DNA of 64,000 nucleotides from NCBI GenBank assembly GCA_000727475.1, contig KL647291.1:320457-384456 (forward strand), written 5' to 3'. The DNA comes from Sarcocystis neurona (Eukaryota; Apicomplexa; Conoidasida; Eucoccidiorida; Sarcocystidae). The notes under the pieces were generated by a model that saw only the letters and a list, made by a program, of their open reading frames with translations, ran no database searches and was not told the DNA's origin. Both the position numbers and the translations under genes were made by a program. Below are positions 12,250 through 24,228 of this stretch, piece after piece (positions within the stretch are counted from its first letter, which is position 1; every line of letters begins with the position of its first letter).

Positions 12250-14560
12250 CGACCCCTATCTACATACCTCGCGTATTCTTTCTTTACGCAAATATATACA
12301 CATATATATAGAGAGAATATGTGTGTACACGCATACACGTGTATGCATAGGTTTGTCTAAATATACATGTGTATTCCATATATATATTTGTAGATTCATA
12401 GATATGTAGCTGTGTGCATATGTAGGCATATCTACGTGTACATATATGTACATATATATATATGATTATGTACGTAGATGTACATGTATCTGTATGTATA
12501 TCTATATATATGTACGCATACTTATGTACATGCATATTTGCACGTGAATGTTTATATACGTACCTCTACGTATATGGATGTATCTGTATGTATGTCTATG
12601 AATACGTACGCATATTTACGTACACGTATACGTGCGTGAATGCTTATGTATGTATATCTACGTACACCTATGTACATATATATATATGTGCATGAATGTA
12701 TATGTATGTATATGTGGGTGTATTTGGTCTATGCATGTACCTCCGTGCACACATTTACATATATATATATATACGTATATGTATGTATATATATATGTAT
12801 ATATATAGGGAGAGAGAAAGAATATGCGTGGACGTGAGTTTCCATGAATACATACGTCTACGTGTATATATATATATATATGTATTCCATATGTGTGTGT
12901 TGACACATACGTGCACATCTGCATGCATATGGGGAGGTAGATGTGCGGGCATCTACAGACGTGTATATGTCCTTGAATGAATATGTGTGTATTTGTATGT
13001 ATACCTTTGTGTGTGTATGCACGCCCGTGTATTTATACATGTATATATACACAAATCTACACGTGTGTATACATATAGGCATATTTGGTATACATGTGTA
13101 CCTGTGTGTGTGTTGATATATATGCATACGTTTCTATGCATATATATATAGAGAGAGAGAGAATTTGTGTGTATGTACATTTATATGTATGTGTACGTCC
13201 ACGTATGTATATACATATATGTATGTTGCATATATATGTGTAGACAGGTATATGTATGTATGTATACATATATATATATACACACACACATACATAGTTG
13301 TGTGCATATACGTGTACGTATGTATCTATGTGTGGATATTAATGTCTACGTATGTATATTTATATATGTGGATATGTGTCTAAATGCATATCTATGTTTC
13401 TGTGTGTGTATCCATCCATGTATATATATGTATACATATATATATGTACATGTGTGTATGCGTATAGGTACGTATATGTAGGTATATGTATACCTGCAGA
13501 TGTATCCGTGTATACGTTTCTGTACATACCTATCTGTATACATATATACACATATCCATATGTATATATACAGACGGAGAGATAGAGATAGATGCACGTA
13601 CATGAACGTATATGCAAATATACAAAAATATGTATGTGGATGGATGTACGTGGTATACGTTCGTATACATATGGGCATATATATATATATATGTAGAGAG
13701 AGAGATGCACATAGATGAATGTATATGTATATATACAAAATATGTGTGTGTTTATGAACGTACATGAAGGTGTAGGTATATGCGTCAGCATGCAGAGGAG
13801 CGGCCCCACGTACAATATCTACACCCTCTCACACCCGTACACGTTGTATCTCTGTTATTCTTCCTTTTTCTGTTTCTCTCGTCTTTTCGTTCAACAGACA
13901 AATGTATGTAGGTGTTTATGTAGAAATGATCTATACATACACACACCTACGCATACTTGAATATATATATATATATATATGTATATGCACACGCATACAT
14001 ATACACACTCGTGTGCATATACGTTTCTTCTTCTTTCACTTTGCTGTCCATCTTTTCGCCATTCTCTATCTCTCTTCCTTTCTATTTCTCCTTGCGTAGA
14101 AATATATTCAAGTACACACCGCGCCATGTAGGAGTATATTCGTTTGTACGCGTATCCAACCAACGAGAAGTCGACACACGTACGTATACACCCGGTCTAA
14201 GGCACGAACATACATTTATACATAAATATACATATATATATATATATATATGTGTGTAAATGTGCTGTCTCTGTACGTATACGTACACATACCCACACAT
14301 ACACATATAAATATGTATGTGCGTACATACGCGGCCTCTCAGGCGTAGACATACACGCCTATACATAAACAGATATATGGATTCGTGCAACTATGTAAAT
14401 ATACATATATATATATGTATGGATACGGCCAATGGCAAGCGTACGTCTCTCTCGTGTTCTCTCTGTGTATACGTAGAGACGGTGCGAGAGACATAAATAT
14501 ACTCCACATACATACGCACGCCTGTTTCTATACGCTGGGACACATCTCTTCATTTTTCCA
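12250..14560. repeat. Long intronic TATG/TATA microsatellite
   Basis: About 2.3 kb is dominated by TATA, TATG, GTGTAT and GAGAGA simple sequence, and every frame translates as Tyr/Ile/Cys/Val strings. No splice-bounded exon stands out except perhaps 13800-13900 and 14000-14100, where composition is briefly normal. I treat it as one large intron of the minus-strand locus. Confidence 0.7.
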
Positions 14561-14627
14561 CATATATTTCATATGTAGGGGGTGCAGGGGTATTTCCGTT
14601 TTTATAGGAATTTGAGGAGCTGCTAAC

Positions 14628-14822
14628 GTGTTGAGAAGGACGTGGTGGATCCGCAGGAGCGTGGGGAGATGCAGCGGGCGCGACGCTGCTGCCCTGCCCA
14701 TGAGCAACGGCAGGAGCGCAACAGCAGCAGGACTGCAGGAGGCGAGCTCCATCTGCTGGCGTTCTTCATCGAGTATTAAATTCCACAGCCTCTCGGAGTG
14801 TACAGATACCTCTTGTGTGTCT
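14628..14822 (-). CDS. Internal exon of the large minus-strand gene, helical repeats
   Basis: After the acceptor CGACTTATCAG the frame reads through RDTQEVSVHSERLWNLILDE, a helical unit. A second unit follows (SPAAVALLPLLMGRAAASR) and then a third (HLPTLLRIHHVLLNTL). A GTTAGC donor gives the 3' end used here; the frame stays open a further 60 bases, so the exon may be longer. This is among the clearest helical-repeat exons of the locus and has no homopolymer runs. Confidence 0.6.
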
Positions 14823-14964
14823 CTGATAAGTCGCAGCAGAAGCAGCAATGACAGCAAAATGCGCACGCAGGCACCAGACAGACAAAGCAGTTAAATAACA
14901 CACACACTTATCCATAGAGATCGTACAGGTGTATAAACGGCGCGTCCCTCTGTATCGACACAAA

Positions 14965-16750
14965 TATATATGTATATGTTCGCATGCGTGATTCTACAGA
15001 TATTTGTATGTACAGGTGTTCATACCTATGTATTATATGTACCTGTATACACACGTGCATGTATATACTTCACGTCTCTATAAATAATCATATACACATA
15101 AACGTACATACACACACCAGTTCGTACATACACATATATTCATTACTAGTAAATGTATGTATAGAAAAGGAGATATATATGTGCATGTGTAGTAACTACA
15201 TGTCCCAATGTATATATATACATATGTATGTATATGTATGTATACAGATATATGTACGGGCACATAACACTTGCTATATACAGACACATGCGTTTGTATT
15301 CGTAGTGTTACGTGTAAATGTATGTGTGAATAAAGAAATATACATACGCATATAGTACGTGTCTTTCGGTGTACATAAGAACACATATAAATGTACACAT
15401 ACCTCTTCCTATAAATATATATATATATATATATGGAGAGATATAATTATTGATATATATATATACACATATCTGTATATATATATATATCAATATATGA
15501 ATGTATACTGCGTATCCCTGTGTGTGTATATATATACATATGTGTACGTAATATACGTGTTGCTATATCACATATAGCCATATATGTATGAATAGCCACA
15601 CACGTTCAATTACACACACATATACATTCAGATATGTATACACACATAGATGTACATATATGTATCAACACCCATACACATTCGGATAAACCTACATAGG
15701 TGTATATGTATGTAGAAACAAATATACACATATATATATCTGTATCTGACTACACGTACAAATATCCACACCCTGGACTATATATATATATGTGTGGGTG
15801 CATATCCACACATACCCTACTACTTATTTATGTATGACTGATAACATTTTTTGCAGCCCCGAGGCTTCCCGATATGTGGACAGAGAAGCGTGGTGAGCCG
15901 TCTCGCTCCTGAGAACGGGGTTATATCTATCTAGACACGCGTGTCTACGTATAGACACAAATCCTCACACAAGCGGACACACGCCAACAAAACAGTAGAC
16001 ACATATATGTACAGAATTTGGCGAATCTGTAGATACAGATGTGTGTAGATTTCTGCCAGTAAATATTTACGAGACGAAACGCGTGCACAGATGTATTTAT
16101 ATTACGTCACACGCTTATAATGAATGCACGCCTCGACCATACACATATATGTGTAGTGCAGACCTCTACGTAGGGATATTCAAGACAACCACATATGGAC
16201 GTATGTATGTATATATACGTAGTTTTCTCTGTAGACGTGGAAGTCGACGCTGTCCATCCTTTGACCCCCACACATTGAGAAGGATCAACTAGCGTGTGTA
16301 CGCACCCCGAGAATATGTGCCCCCTCGCATACATATATGATTGTATATACATTTATATGTACAAACATGTACGCCTCTACATATATGTGTACGTCTATGG
16401 ATCTGTATATTGCCCGGAGAAAATATAGACAGTATGTTAGTGCCTTCTACTCATAATATATATATTGACATACACAGATACACACATACATATACATGCA
16501 TACACACATACACATACACGTGTACATATATATGTGTGTAGTTGCACAGAAACGTAGACCATTAGGCACACGCGTACAGACAGACACGTGTATGTAAATT
16601 CACGTAAGCCAACGTTTGTATAAACACACACACGTCCTTGCGTCGTCGAACTTTTGAGTATAAAGCGATGGTGGAGTCTGTATATGGACGTAGAAACGTT
16701 CGTACACACGCACTCTCATGCCCACACGCATGCAGGACTTTCATTTCTGG
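14965..16750. repeat. Intronic TATATA/ACACAT simple sequence
   Basis: About 1.8 kb of TA-, CA- and TATG-type microsatellite between two exons of the minus-strand locus. All frames are short or translate as simple strings. A less biased patch at 15850-15920 contains no usable frame. Confidence 0.65.
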
Positions 16751-16825
16751 ACGGCATACCGACATAAATATATATCTGCGTGTGTGGGAAGGGGTGCAGA
16801 ACGACAGCACAGATGAAGAAGATAC

Positions 16826-17497
16826 TGCATATAGAGAGGAGGCAATTTCTAGCAAATGCCTTTTCGAGCTCGGAATATGTGAACTTTCGCTCCTCTGCTA
16901 TCGCGGCCCCAGCGCACCTCAGAAGTGACACGAGGTGCTGCAACTTCATCCAGCCTCTTTCCCTCTCGGCCCTACAAATAATCGCGTGCAGCAGGGCCGG
17001 CTGCGGCAGCTTCAGGCGTGCCAGAGCAGCAGCCACATCGCAGCAAAGCAGCGGAGACGAGACAGCGTCCAGCACGCGCCCAAGCTGCACGCGCTTCCCA
17101 CGTGCTGCTGCTGCGGTTGCTGCTGCGGCTACGCTCCACGCGGCTGCTCTGGAGCATTTCCTCAGTCCTGCTGCTCGTCGTGCTGCTGTTCGGGTCCTTC
17201 CTTCTCCTTCTGCTGTCGCTGCTGCAGGCTCCCCTGCTGCAGCTGCTGTTTCATCTCCGACTTCTTTCGTCACGGCGTCTTCTGCTCCTGCATCACCTTC
17301 TTCTTCTTCGCTTCCCTCTCCGTCCTCTTCTTCTTCTTCAATTTCTTCGGACGTCAGCTGCTCCTGCAGGGCCTCTCTTCGTTGCTGCTGCAGCAGTGTA
17401 CTCCGCGGCTGCAGCAGATACAGCGCCAGCTGGTTATAAAGCTTCCTGCTGTGGACCTGGTGTCTGCTGCGCTTCCCTGCCGGTGCCAGTCCTCCCG
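16826..17497 (-). CDS. Internal exon, acidic low complexity flanked by helical repeats
   Basis: The acceptor TTTGACGCAG opens the exon and a GTATCT donor probably closes it. The 5' part, RKLYNQLALYLLQPRSTLL, is helical. The middle is Glu/Asp-rich and Ala-rich low complexity. The 3' part returns to clear helices: GRVLDAVSSPLLCCDVAAALARLKLP and KLQHLVSLLRCAGAA (quoted in pieces). The plus strand is also open for over 200 codons as Leu/Ser/Ala runs, which I take to be a shadow. Confidence 0.6.
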
Positions 17498-17790
17498 CTG
17501 CGTCAAACCAAGAACCAGCAACATCAGCAGCAAAGTGAGAGACGTTACATACATACACATGCCTATATATATATGTGTGTTTGCCTGTTCATGCGCATGC
17601 AGACGCAGAGACACATACATTATATATGTGCAACTAAGGTATCCCAGTACGCGCCGACGTGCCCACGTCTACCGTAGGTATCTATAGATGTGCACATATG
17701 CATGTATAGAGAGGGCAGATGACGGAGAGAGACACAGAGATAGAAAGACAGAGAGAGAAAGCGAAAGGGAGGAAGAGACGAAGAGTTAAA

Positions 17791-17852
17791 ATATTGTTAA
17801 ATGGATGCCTGTGTTCTCCAGACAGAATATTGTTAAATGGATGCCTGTGTAT
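17791..17852. repeat. Two-copy direct repeat, 36-base period
   Basis: The 24 bases starting atattgttaaatggatgcct occur at 17791 and again at 17827. Between them is a 12-base spacer, ctccagacagaa-like, not found elsewhere nearby. It lies in an intron of the minus-strand locus. Confidence 0.8.
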
Positions 17853-18537
17853 CCGGGGTTTTTTGGGGCAGTAAATTTGACTCGGGAGGGCAGAAATGGA
17901 AACGTCCCCCTGCCTGTCTCCCCCACACACGTGCTACACACGCCCACACACCCATTTCTTCACATGCTTGTTGTACATATACATATATATATATATATAT
18001 ATACCTCCCCACGCATTTGTGTGAAACGAGTTCTCCGTATGTGCAGCCACTCACACATCTCCTCACAAATGGTCGACGATCCACACGTATACACATGCCT
18101 GCGTGTCATTCTCTCTCCGTCTCTGTCTCTATGTCTGTCTTTCTCTGTGGAAGGATCCTCTCAGATTTGTAAATCTACTCGCATAGATATCCATGCCACC
18201 TCAGGTGCGCACAAATATTCACAAACCAAATTTGTCCCTCTGTACCGTTATACCTGAATTTATTCACAGACTTGTATATTCACAGACTTGTACTGCACAC
18301 AGAGAGAATGAGAGATACAGAAAGACACACACACACGCACACATACACATAGATATGCATTTGTGTGTAGGGGGAAACGCGTGTCTATTCATCCCTCTGT
18401 GTGTGCGTGTCTGTCTTTTTTCTCTTTCTACGTGTGGAAGAAGAAGACGCCTGTCACTTGCATGCGTTCGGATTCTGCGCGCGTGCCTGTCTTTCTATCT
18501 GCTGGACCCAAGAAGAGTTCATACATCTCAAAGGTAC

Positions 18538-18793
18538 GCAGAGGTCGTCCCCTACATCTTCGTGTCTATCTGCAAGAATGTGCGTCCCGTGGACCAGAAT
18601 TTGCGTGTGTCTAATTTCTCCCTCTTCTTCGATCAGCCTTTGACGTGGGTCTACTTTTGCTTCCTTCGTCGACCGGCTTTCTGCGCGTGTCTTATTTCTC
18701 TTTGCTCCAAGAGACGCAGAGGCCGGCGCGCGCGTCTCTGTTTGTGCTTCTCTACGAGCGAGAAACGCGTGCGGGCGCGCTGCTTCTGCTTTG
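18538..18793 (-). CDS. Internal exon of the large minus-strand gene
   Basis: The acceptor CTCTCCTGCAG is strong and the donor is TGC|GTACCT. The frame reads an Ala/Arg/Lys-rich segment and then RQRLIEEEGEIRHTQILVHG and ILADRHEDVGDDLC, which look like ordinary folded or helical protein. Upstream of the acceptor the same frame becomes a Leu run coded by CTG units, typical of the pyrimidine-rich side of an intron here. Confidence 0.5.
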
Positions 18794-19379
18794 CTGCAGG
18801 AGAGTGTGGGCATCAGCAGCAGCAGCGGCAGCAACAGCAGCAGCAGATAGAAACAGGTGTGTGGAGGCTGTGGCTTCTCAAATGCCACGGAAGGTGGGTT
18901 TCTTCCTTCTGCTGTTGCTGCTGCTGTACGCAGGAGAAGTCAGCAAGGCTTCTTACGAGATTCAGCGCTTCTTTTCACAAAAAGCGCGCGGTCAGACTCT
19001 CGACGTGTGCCCCCTCCCACAAAGACTACACGACACAAAGTGTATCCAGGAAGAGCCCTCTTGGACTTCTTTTTCTTGTGTGTCACTGGGTGCAGTAATA
19101 TGAGCGCCACGTGCGCACATATTTATACAACGTTATATTTAGATTCTGAAGATATGTGCGGAAGTACACTTCCTCTGTTGCCAGGCACCACCAGACGAGT
19201 GTCTCCATGTCTTAGGATATACGGCGTGTGTACGTGGATGTACGTGGGCGATTGCAACTTTTCGACGGGCGCGCCTGCAACGCTGGGAGTCGATATCTGC
19301 TCTACGCTCGCAGACGCACGCGCCTGGTACAAACGCAGGAAGAGGAGAAAGTCGGCGCACAGAGACAGAGACGCGGGGA

Positions 19380-19740
19380 GACACACGTAGAAGGAGGCGG
19401 CGAGATGTACACACGACGGAAAAAGTCACGCACACAGACACAGAGACACACAAAGAGACACGGACCCGAGACGGCGACAACACAGAGACAGCGACATGGG
19501 CACAGAGAGGGAGACAGCGAGAGAGAGACGGGAAGGCGGGCAAAGGCGAGGAAAAGAAAGAGAGGGGGCCCGCCATTTGTAGGCTACGGGAGACACGCAC
19601 ACGGGATGAACGGGGCCACCCACACAGAGACACAGACCCGCGACGGCCGCGACACAGAGACAGCAAGGGGGACACAGAGGGAGACCGCGAGGGAGACAGA
19701 CGAAGGCGAGCAAAGGCGAAGAAAAGAGAGGGAGGTCCGA
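19380..19740. repeat. Purine-rich GACACAGAGA repeat tract
   Basis: About 360 bases built of gacacagagacacag, gagacagcgag and similar units on the plus strand, with two longer near-copies of each other at about 19,439-19,580 and 19,618-19,735. Both contain cccgcgac/cccgagacgg then a cgacacagagacag stretch. All frames stay open by composition, so the several overlapping frames here are not evidence of coding. Confidence 0.7.
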
Positions 19741-19749
19741 CCTTCGTAC

Positions 19750-19880
19750 GTGACGGAAGCAGCAGCGACAAGTATTTCAGCAATGAAGTTGGCCGTCCAG
19801 CGAAACCCGAAGAGTTTGGTGACGTGCCGCAGGAGACTGCGCTGCGTGCGGGCGTCTCCCACGTCCAACTTGTGCAGCAC
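19750..19880 (-). CDS. Internal exon, helical repeat
   Basis: The exon is bounded by the acceptor GTGTGGGGCGTGCAG and the donor TCAC|GTACGA. It reads VLHKLDVGDARTQRSLLRH, then KLFGFRWTANFIAEILVAAA, a clean pair of amphipathic helices with no low complexity. It fits the helical-repeat style of the other exons of this locus. A further candidate exon with the acceptor ACCTGCACAG lies at about 20290-20110. Confidence 0.55.
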
Positions 19881-20506
19881 CTGCACGCCCCACACACGCC
19901 GCAGCAGGCGTCGTCTCGGGCAGTCAAGTCTGGATACAAAGAGGCTACCGAAAGCTGTCTGCTAAAAACATTCAGCTACGCGCATGTTCACCGCTTCTCC
20001 CCGCTGTCTTTCTTGGCGCGCGTTGAAACTCTTGCGCACAGACCTCGCACTGCGAGCGCACTATCAAGCGCATGCACACCGAGAGACAGAGATGGAGAGA
20101 CAGACAGAGGAAGGCAGCGAGACAGAGACGCCGGCTGGCGGCGGCGTCAGCCGGCGTCTCGCAGAGGTGTACGAATCCACGGCCAAAGGGCAACAGACTG
20201 GCACGCAGATTGAAGCCCCGTGCGTGCGGGAGAGTCTGTGCTGCACAGTCTCCCAGCTGCCAGGGACACACTCTACGCACTGCGACATCCCTGTGCAGGT
20301 GTCAGCCCTACTACACGAGACTCACGTCAGTGGCTGCCGCCGAGGGCAGACGCGCCAATAGGAGAAGAAACAAGGGGCAAAAGAAACGCAGTTGGGAGGG
20401 CGGGCAGAGGTGCGACCACGTGACACGCTAGAGAAGTCGAGGAGCAGAGAGACCGACGCGACTCGACCAGCCACAAATACCCCTTCTGCGTAGACGTCCC
20501 TCGCCG

Positions 20507-20740
20507 TGTGTCTACACGGCACTCTTGGCGAGTGTACGTACACCACCTGTCTACACGGCACTCTTGGCGAGTGTACGTACACCACCTGTCTACACGGCAC
20601 TCTTGGCGAGTGTACGTACACCACCTGTCTACACGGCACTCTTGGCGAGTGTACGTACACCACCTGTCTACATGGCACTCTTGGCGAGTGTACGTACACC
20701 ACGTGTCTACATGGCATTCTAGGAGAGTGCGTGCGTACAT
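20507..20740. repeat. Six-copy minisatellite, 39-base unit
   Basis: Five nearly identical copies, and one diverged copy, of the 39-base unit built around tgtctacacggcactcttgg and gagtgtacgtacaccacc start at 20509 and repeat every 39 bases. As 39 is 13 codons, several frames on both strands stay open as 13-residue repeats. The last copies carry catggcac and catggcattctagg variants. Its position between helical exons suggests an intron, but a coding role is not excluded. Confidence 0.9.
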
Positions 20741-20965
20741 CTCCCATCCACAGGCCTTGGTACCCACGGCATCCACGCTTGGGTCACTGAGTCTGCGTAT
20801 TTGATCAAACATACGAGCGGACTGATTCTAGAAGACTTTTCAGCATGTACGACCTCGTGCTTACCTATACCTGTATCCACCTACATATATATATACATAT
20901 ATGTCTGCTCAGGTGGGAAAGAGGCACGCACGCATAGATGTATATCGCTTTCTTCGTCTACAAAG

Positions 20966-21149
20966 ATTTCCACAGGTGTCCACGCAGAGGATTCCATAGC
21001 ACAGATGCGCTTGTATCAACCGCAGCGGTTTCTTTGCTAGTCAACAGCACCGCAGCAGAAGAAAGACAGACACAGAAGGCCCATATCTTGTGCGTGTCTA
21101 GGACGAAGCAGGAGAGATACCTCTGCTCTGACTCTTCGAAAAATAAAAG
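20966..21149 (-). CDS. Candidate internal exon of the large minus-strand gene
   Basis: A strong pyrimidine-rich acceptor ending GGGTGATGCAG precedes the frame LLFFEESEQRYLSCFVLD, then THKIWAFCVCLSSAAVLL. The segment is compact and hydrophobic, as in the other helical exons. The donor is uncertain; GTGGAA or GTAGAC near 20970 are candidates. Confidence 0.45.
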
Positions 21150-22259
21150 CTGCATCACCCAAGACGAGGAGAGCCCAAGTTGCCTGGACTTGCGTCCTTC
21201 TCTTTTTTGGCATCCACCGTCATGCATGTAGACGTGTGTATCTACGCATGTGTGTATGCACACAAGTATGTGCGTAGGTCCGTAGGTGCACATATACGCA
21301 TCTGTGTAATATATACATGTATATAGTCACATATATGTATTTTCTGTATCCGAATGTATATATGTGTAATTACACACATATACACATGTATGCAGGTGTA
21401 CACGCGTAGGTCTGTAAGTACATTGATATGCATCTGTCTAATATATATATATATACACACGAATGTGTACGCGTATGTGCATACATACATATGTATATAT
21501 ATATACGTATGTACACGTGTACGTATATATGTGTGTGCAAACCTATGCGCATGAGTGTGTGTACAAATGTATGCAGTGAGGCGGAGGTTTGAAGACGTGG
21601 CGAATGCGCAGGAATCTAGACACGCAAAATGCGAGCCGGCGCGTTAAAGAGAAGAAGTAGACATACCTGTGTCTACAACTGGCTTGAGGCGGATGAATAA
21701 TCCTCCCAAACAGGAGAGAAGAAGTCTCGACACAAGTCCACGTGTATAGACATATAAGCCGACGTGTAGATCTCTACATATATTTGCTTGCGGGGAGCCA
21801 CACAAGAGAGAGAATAGAGAGAAAAAGACACGTAGAACCGATAGCCCTTCTTCAGGCGTGTGCACTGGACGTGCAGGACTAGACCCCCCGATGTTGACTC
21901 GACGAGGGACAGACAGAGAAGGAAAAGAGAATAGGGAGGATTAAAAGAGAAAAGAAGAGAGAGAAGAGAGAGTTAGAAAGAAAGGAGAAAGTTGTTGCGT
22001 TTCCGTTCACTTCGTAGATGCAGAAGCAGCAAAAGATCAAACCTTCGGGGCACGAGCAGCAGCAGCTGCATACACGTGGGTCCTGCCTGCTGCCTCTGGA
22101 CATGTGGACAAGGAAGAAGGTTATTAACACACACACCCACACACTCACGACGGTGCTTCTCTTCAAATGAATAAAATATATACACACACCTAGGGATTAT
22201 ATCAAGAAACAGATACAGACTCCTATACAAAGATACATATACATATGTATACATATGGT

Positions 22260-22445
22260 TGTTTGCCTGAGTGCGTATACACATATGTATCTATTCTCAT
22301 ATATATATATATATATATAGTTGTATGCGGGGATGTATATACAGATATACATCTACTCATATATATATTTATATGTACTTGATTATATGTGGGGATGCGT
22401 ATATACACGTATACACCTGGTCGCATATATATATATATATTGTGG
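22260..22445. repeat. Three imperfect intronic units of about 65-70 bases
   Basis: Units with gggg(a)tg(c)gtatata-cat and a following (t)ca-tatatatata run occur at about 22,262, 22,324 and 22,388. The phrase ggggatg-tatac is kept in the last two and gagtgcgtatac stands in the first. They lie in an intron of the minus-strand locus. Confidence 0.6.
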
Positions 22446-22817
22446 ACAAAAGCACCTGCATAGGTCTGTGTGGAGGGTGTGTTTTTGATTCGACTCGAAA
22501 TATGCGCACAAACGCAGATCTGCACGTGTGAACAAACGCGTACATACAAATGCGCCCGCACGCCTTCTCGCTCGCACACACACACACACACAAATACATA
22601 CACACATATACATACATATATATACATAGACATACATATACATACATATATATACATATACATACATATATATATACATATACATACATATACATATAGA
22701 TACATACACGTATACACATATAGATACATACATATACCTACATACATATATATACATATACATTTATATACATACATATAAATACATACACATACATCCA
22801 TAGAGAAATAGACTTAC

Positions 22818-22940
22818 ACAGCTGTACGTCTATAGTGAACTCTGTGAGCCTGTGTTGGAAGAAGTTCCTTCCCCCATTCGGGCTCGTGGAAGAACTTCCC
22901 GTATATCCCCTCGGACGTACGTACAGGCGGGGGGGCAGGA
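22818..22940 (-). CDS. Candidate internal exon of the large minus-strand gene
   Basis: The donor GCTGT|GTAAGT is close to consensus. Upstream of it one frame reads KFFHEPEWGKELLPTQAHR and then VHYRR, which looks like folded protein. The acceptor is not clear, so the 5' limit is approximate. An alternative frame gives FFQHRLTEFTIDVQLCK, also protein-like. Only a transcript could choose. Confidence 0.4.
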
Positions 22941-23018
22941 GGGATGAAGGCAGCATACTTGCATGCACCTAGACACACACAGACATATATATATATATAT
23001 ATATATATATCTGCTGAC

Positions 23019-23183
23019 GCGCGCATGCAAGGAATTTCTGGCTTCCCTGCATGTGTGTGGGAATGACTTCTCTTTCTTCAAGACGTATTTCTCTCAGCAG
23101 CTGATGCATGTCGACAAAAAGAGATGCTCGTGACAGGCCCGCCCGTTCCCCAACATCTATTCGAGCTTCGACGCACAACACAT
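23019..23183 (-). CDS. Candidate internal exon of the large minus-strand gene
   Basis: The frame starts after the acceptor AGTTGACAG and ends at a GTCAGC donor. It reads VEARIDVGERAGLSRASLF, then DMHQLLREIRLEEREVIPT. It is charged, helical and free of low complexity. Immediately downstream on the minus strand a pure TATATA run begins, as expected for an intron here. Confidence 0.5.
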
Positions 23184-23569
23184 CTGTCAACTCTTACCCG
23201 CGCACAATAGGATGTTGTAGTAAACTACAATCTAATGCAGTCTGGATGATAGGTACAGTTCCTAGCTTTAAACGTATTGTATTTCAATGTTTGTCAACTC
23301 GGACACGCGTGTACGCCCGTGGACGTCCTCTTGCGCACACACCCACCTACACGTCCAACGTCCACACATGCAAGAGACTGTCACACAAATGTCCCCTTCC
23401 CTCCCAACAGGCAAAGAAGTATTGAAACATACGTACACACATATATGTGTGTTGGAACACACGTACATATATATATAATTTGGACGCCCCAAGACCCCTC
23501 CTTCTCCTGCAGAAGCATTTTTAGAATATACACATATATATATACATATATGTATATAACGTATATATA

Positions 23570-23775
23570 TATATGTGATTGAACATATATATATGTATGC
23601 ATATGTTGTACATGACTAAATATATATGTAAGTATGTGTATTTATATGATTGAACGTATATACATATATGTATGTATATGATTGAACACCTATATATATG
23701 TATATATATATATATGTATGTATTTGATTGAACATATATATATATATATATATATATGGTTCAAATATGTACATA
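23570..23775. repeat. Tandem (g)attgaac + TATATA units
   Basis: The phrase gattgaac occurs at about 23577, 23650, 23682 and 23726, each followed by a TATATA/TATGTA run, and a final tggttcaaat closes the block as an inverted half. The spacing varies with the length of the TA runs. This is intron of the minus-strand locus. Confidence 0.7.
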
Positions 23776-23865
23776 TATATATATGTAATCGTGCAGAAGC
23801 GTTTGCATATCTCTATTGTCCACACATCTATAGCTTTTCGGCTATACATCTCGTGTTGTGTACAC

Positions 23866-24036
23866 GTAGAGGTGCCGCAATACTTCTCCCTTGACGTGCA
23901 CCTATGTGGCCACAAATGCAAAGACCCCCACGAACACGTCTACATTCGTAGACCCCTACTTTCAGTTATATATAGATATACGTATATGCACCTGTACCTG
24001 CGCCCACTCCTTTGTAGAGGCGTAGGAACGACTGCT
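23866..24036 (-). CDS. Two very small exons joining in phase with the first exon
   Basis: Exon 24036-23998 (13 codons, acceptor TTCTTCCGTAG, donor GCGCAG|GTACAG) reads SSRSYASTKEWAQ. Exon 23901-23866 (12 codons, acceptor GGCCACATAG, donor CTAC|GTGTAC) reads VHVKGEVLRHLY. Both are phase 0 at both ends and follow the phase-0 end of the first exon at 24229. The combined TKEWAQVHVKGEVLRH is a plausible helix. Such tiny exons are easily imagined by chance, so confidence is limited. Confidence 0.35.
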
Positions 24037-24228
24037 CTACGGAAGAATCAGACGTAAACAGAGGTCCACTTTCTCCACGTCCACATACATGTATATCCAT
24101 ATCCATATATATGTATATATACACACACACACAGACACATACGTATCCGTAGGTCGATCAGGTCTTTACCTATGGAGAGCGGAAGAAACATACTCTATAT
24201 TAATGTCTTTGAAGACCTTTCTTCCTAC

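Noticed and set aside
22560..22800. Regularly spaced catacatata units that could suggest a CRISPR-like array
   Set aside because: The units have no unique spacers and vary in length; this is a simple TATA/CATA microsatellite in a eukaryotic intron.
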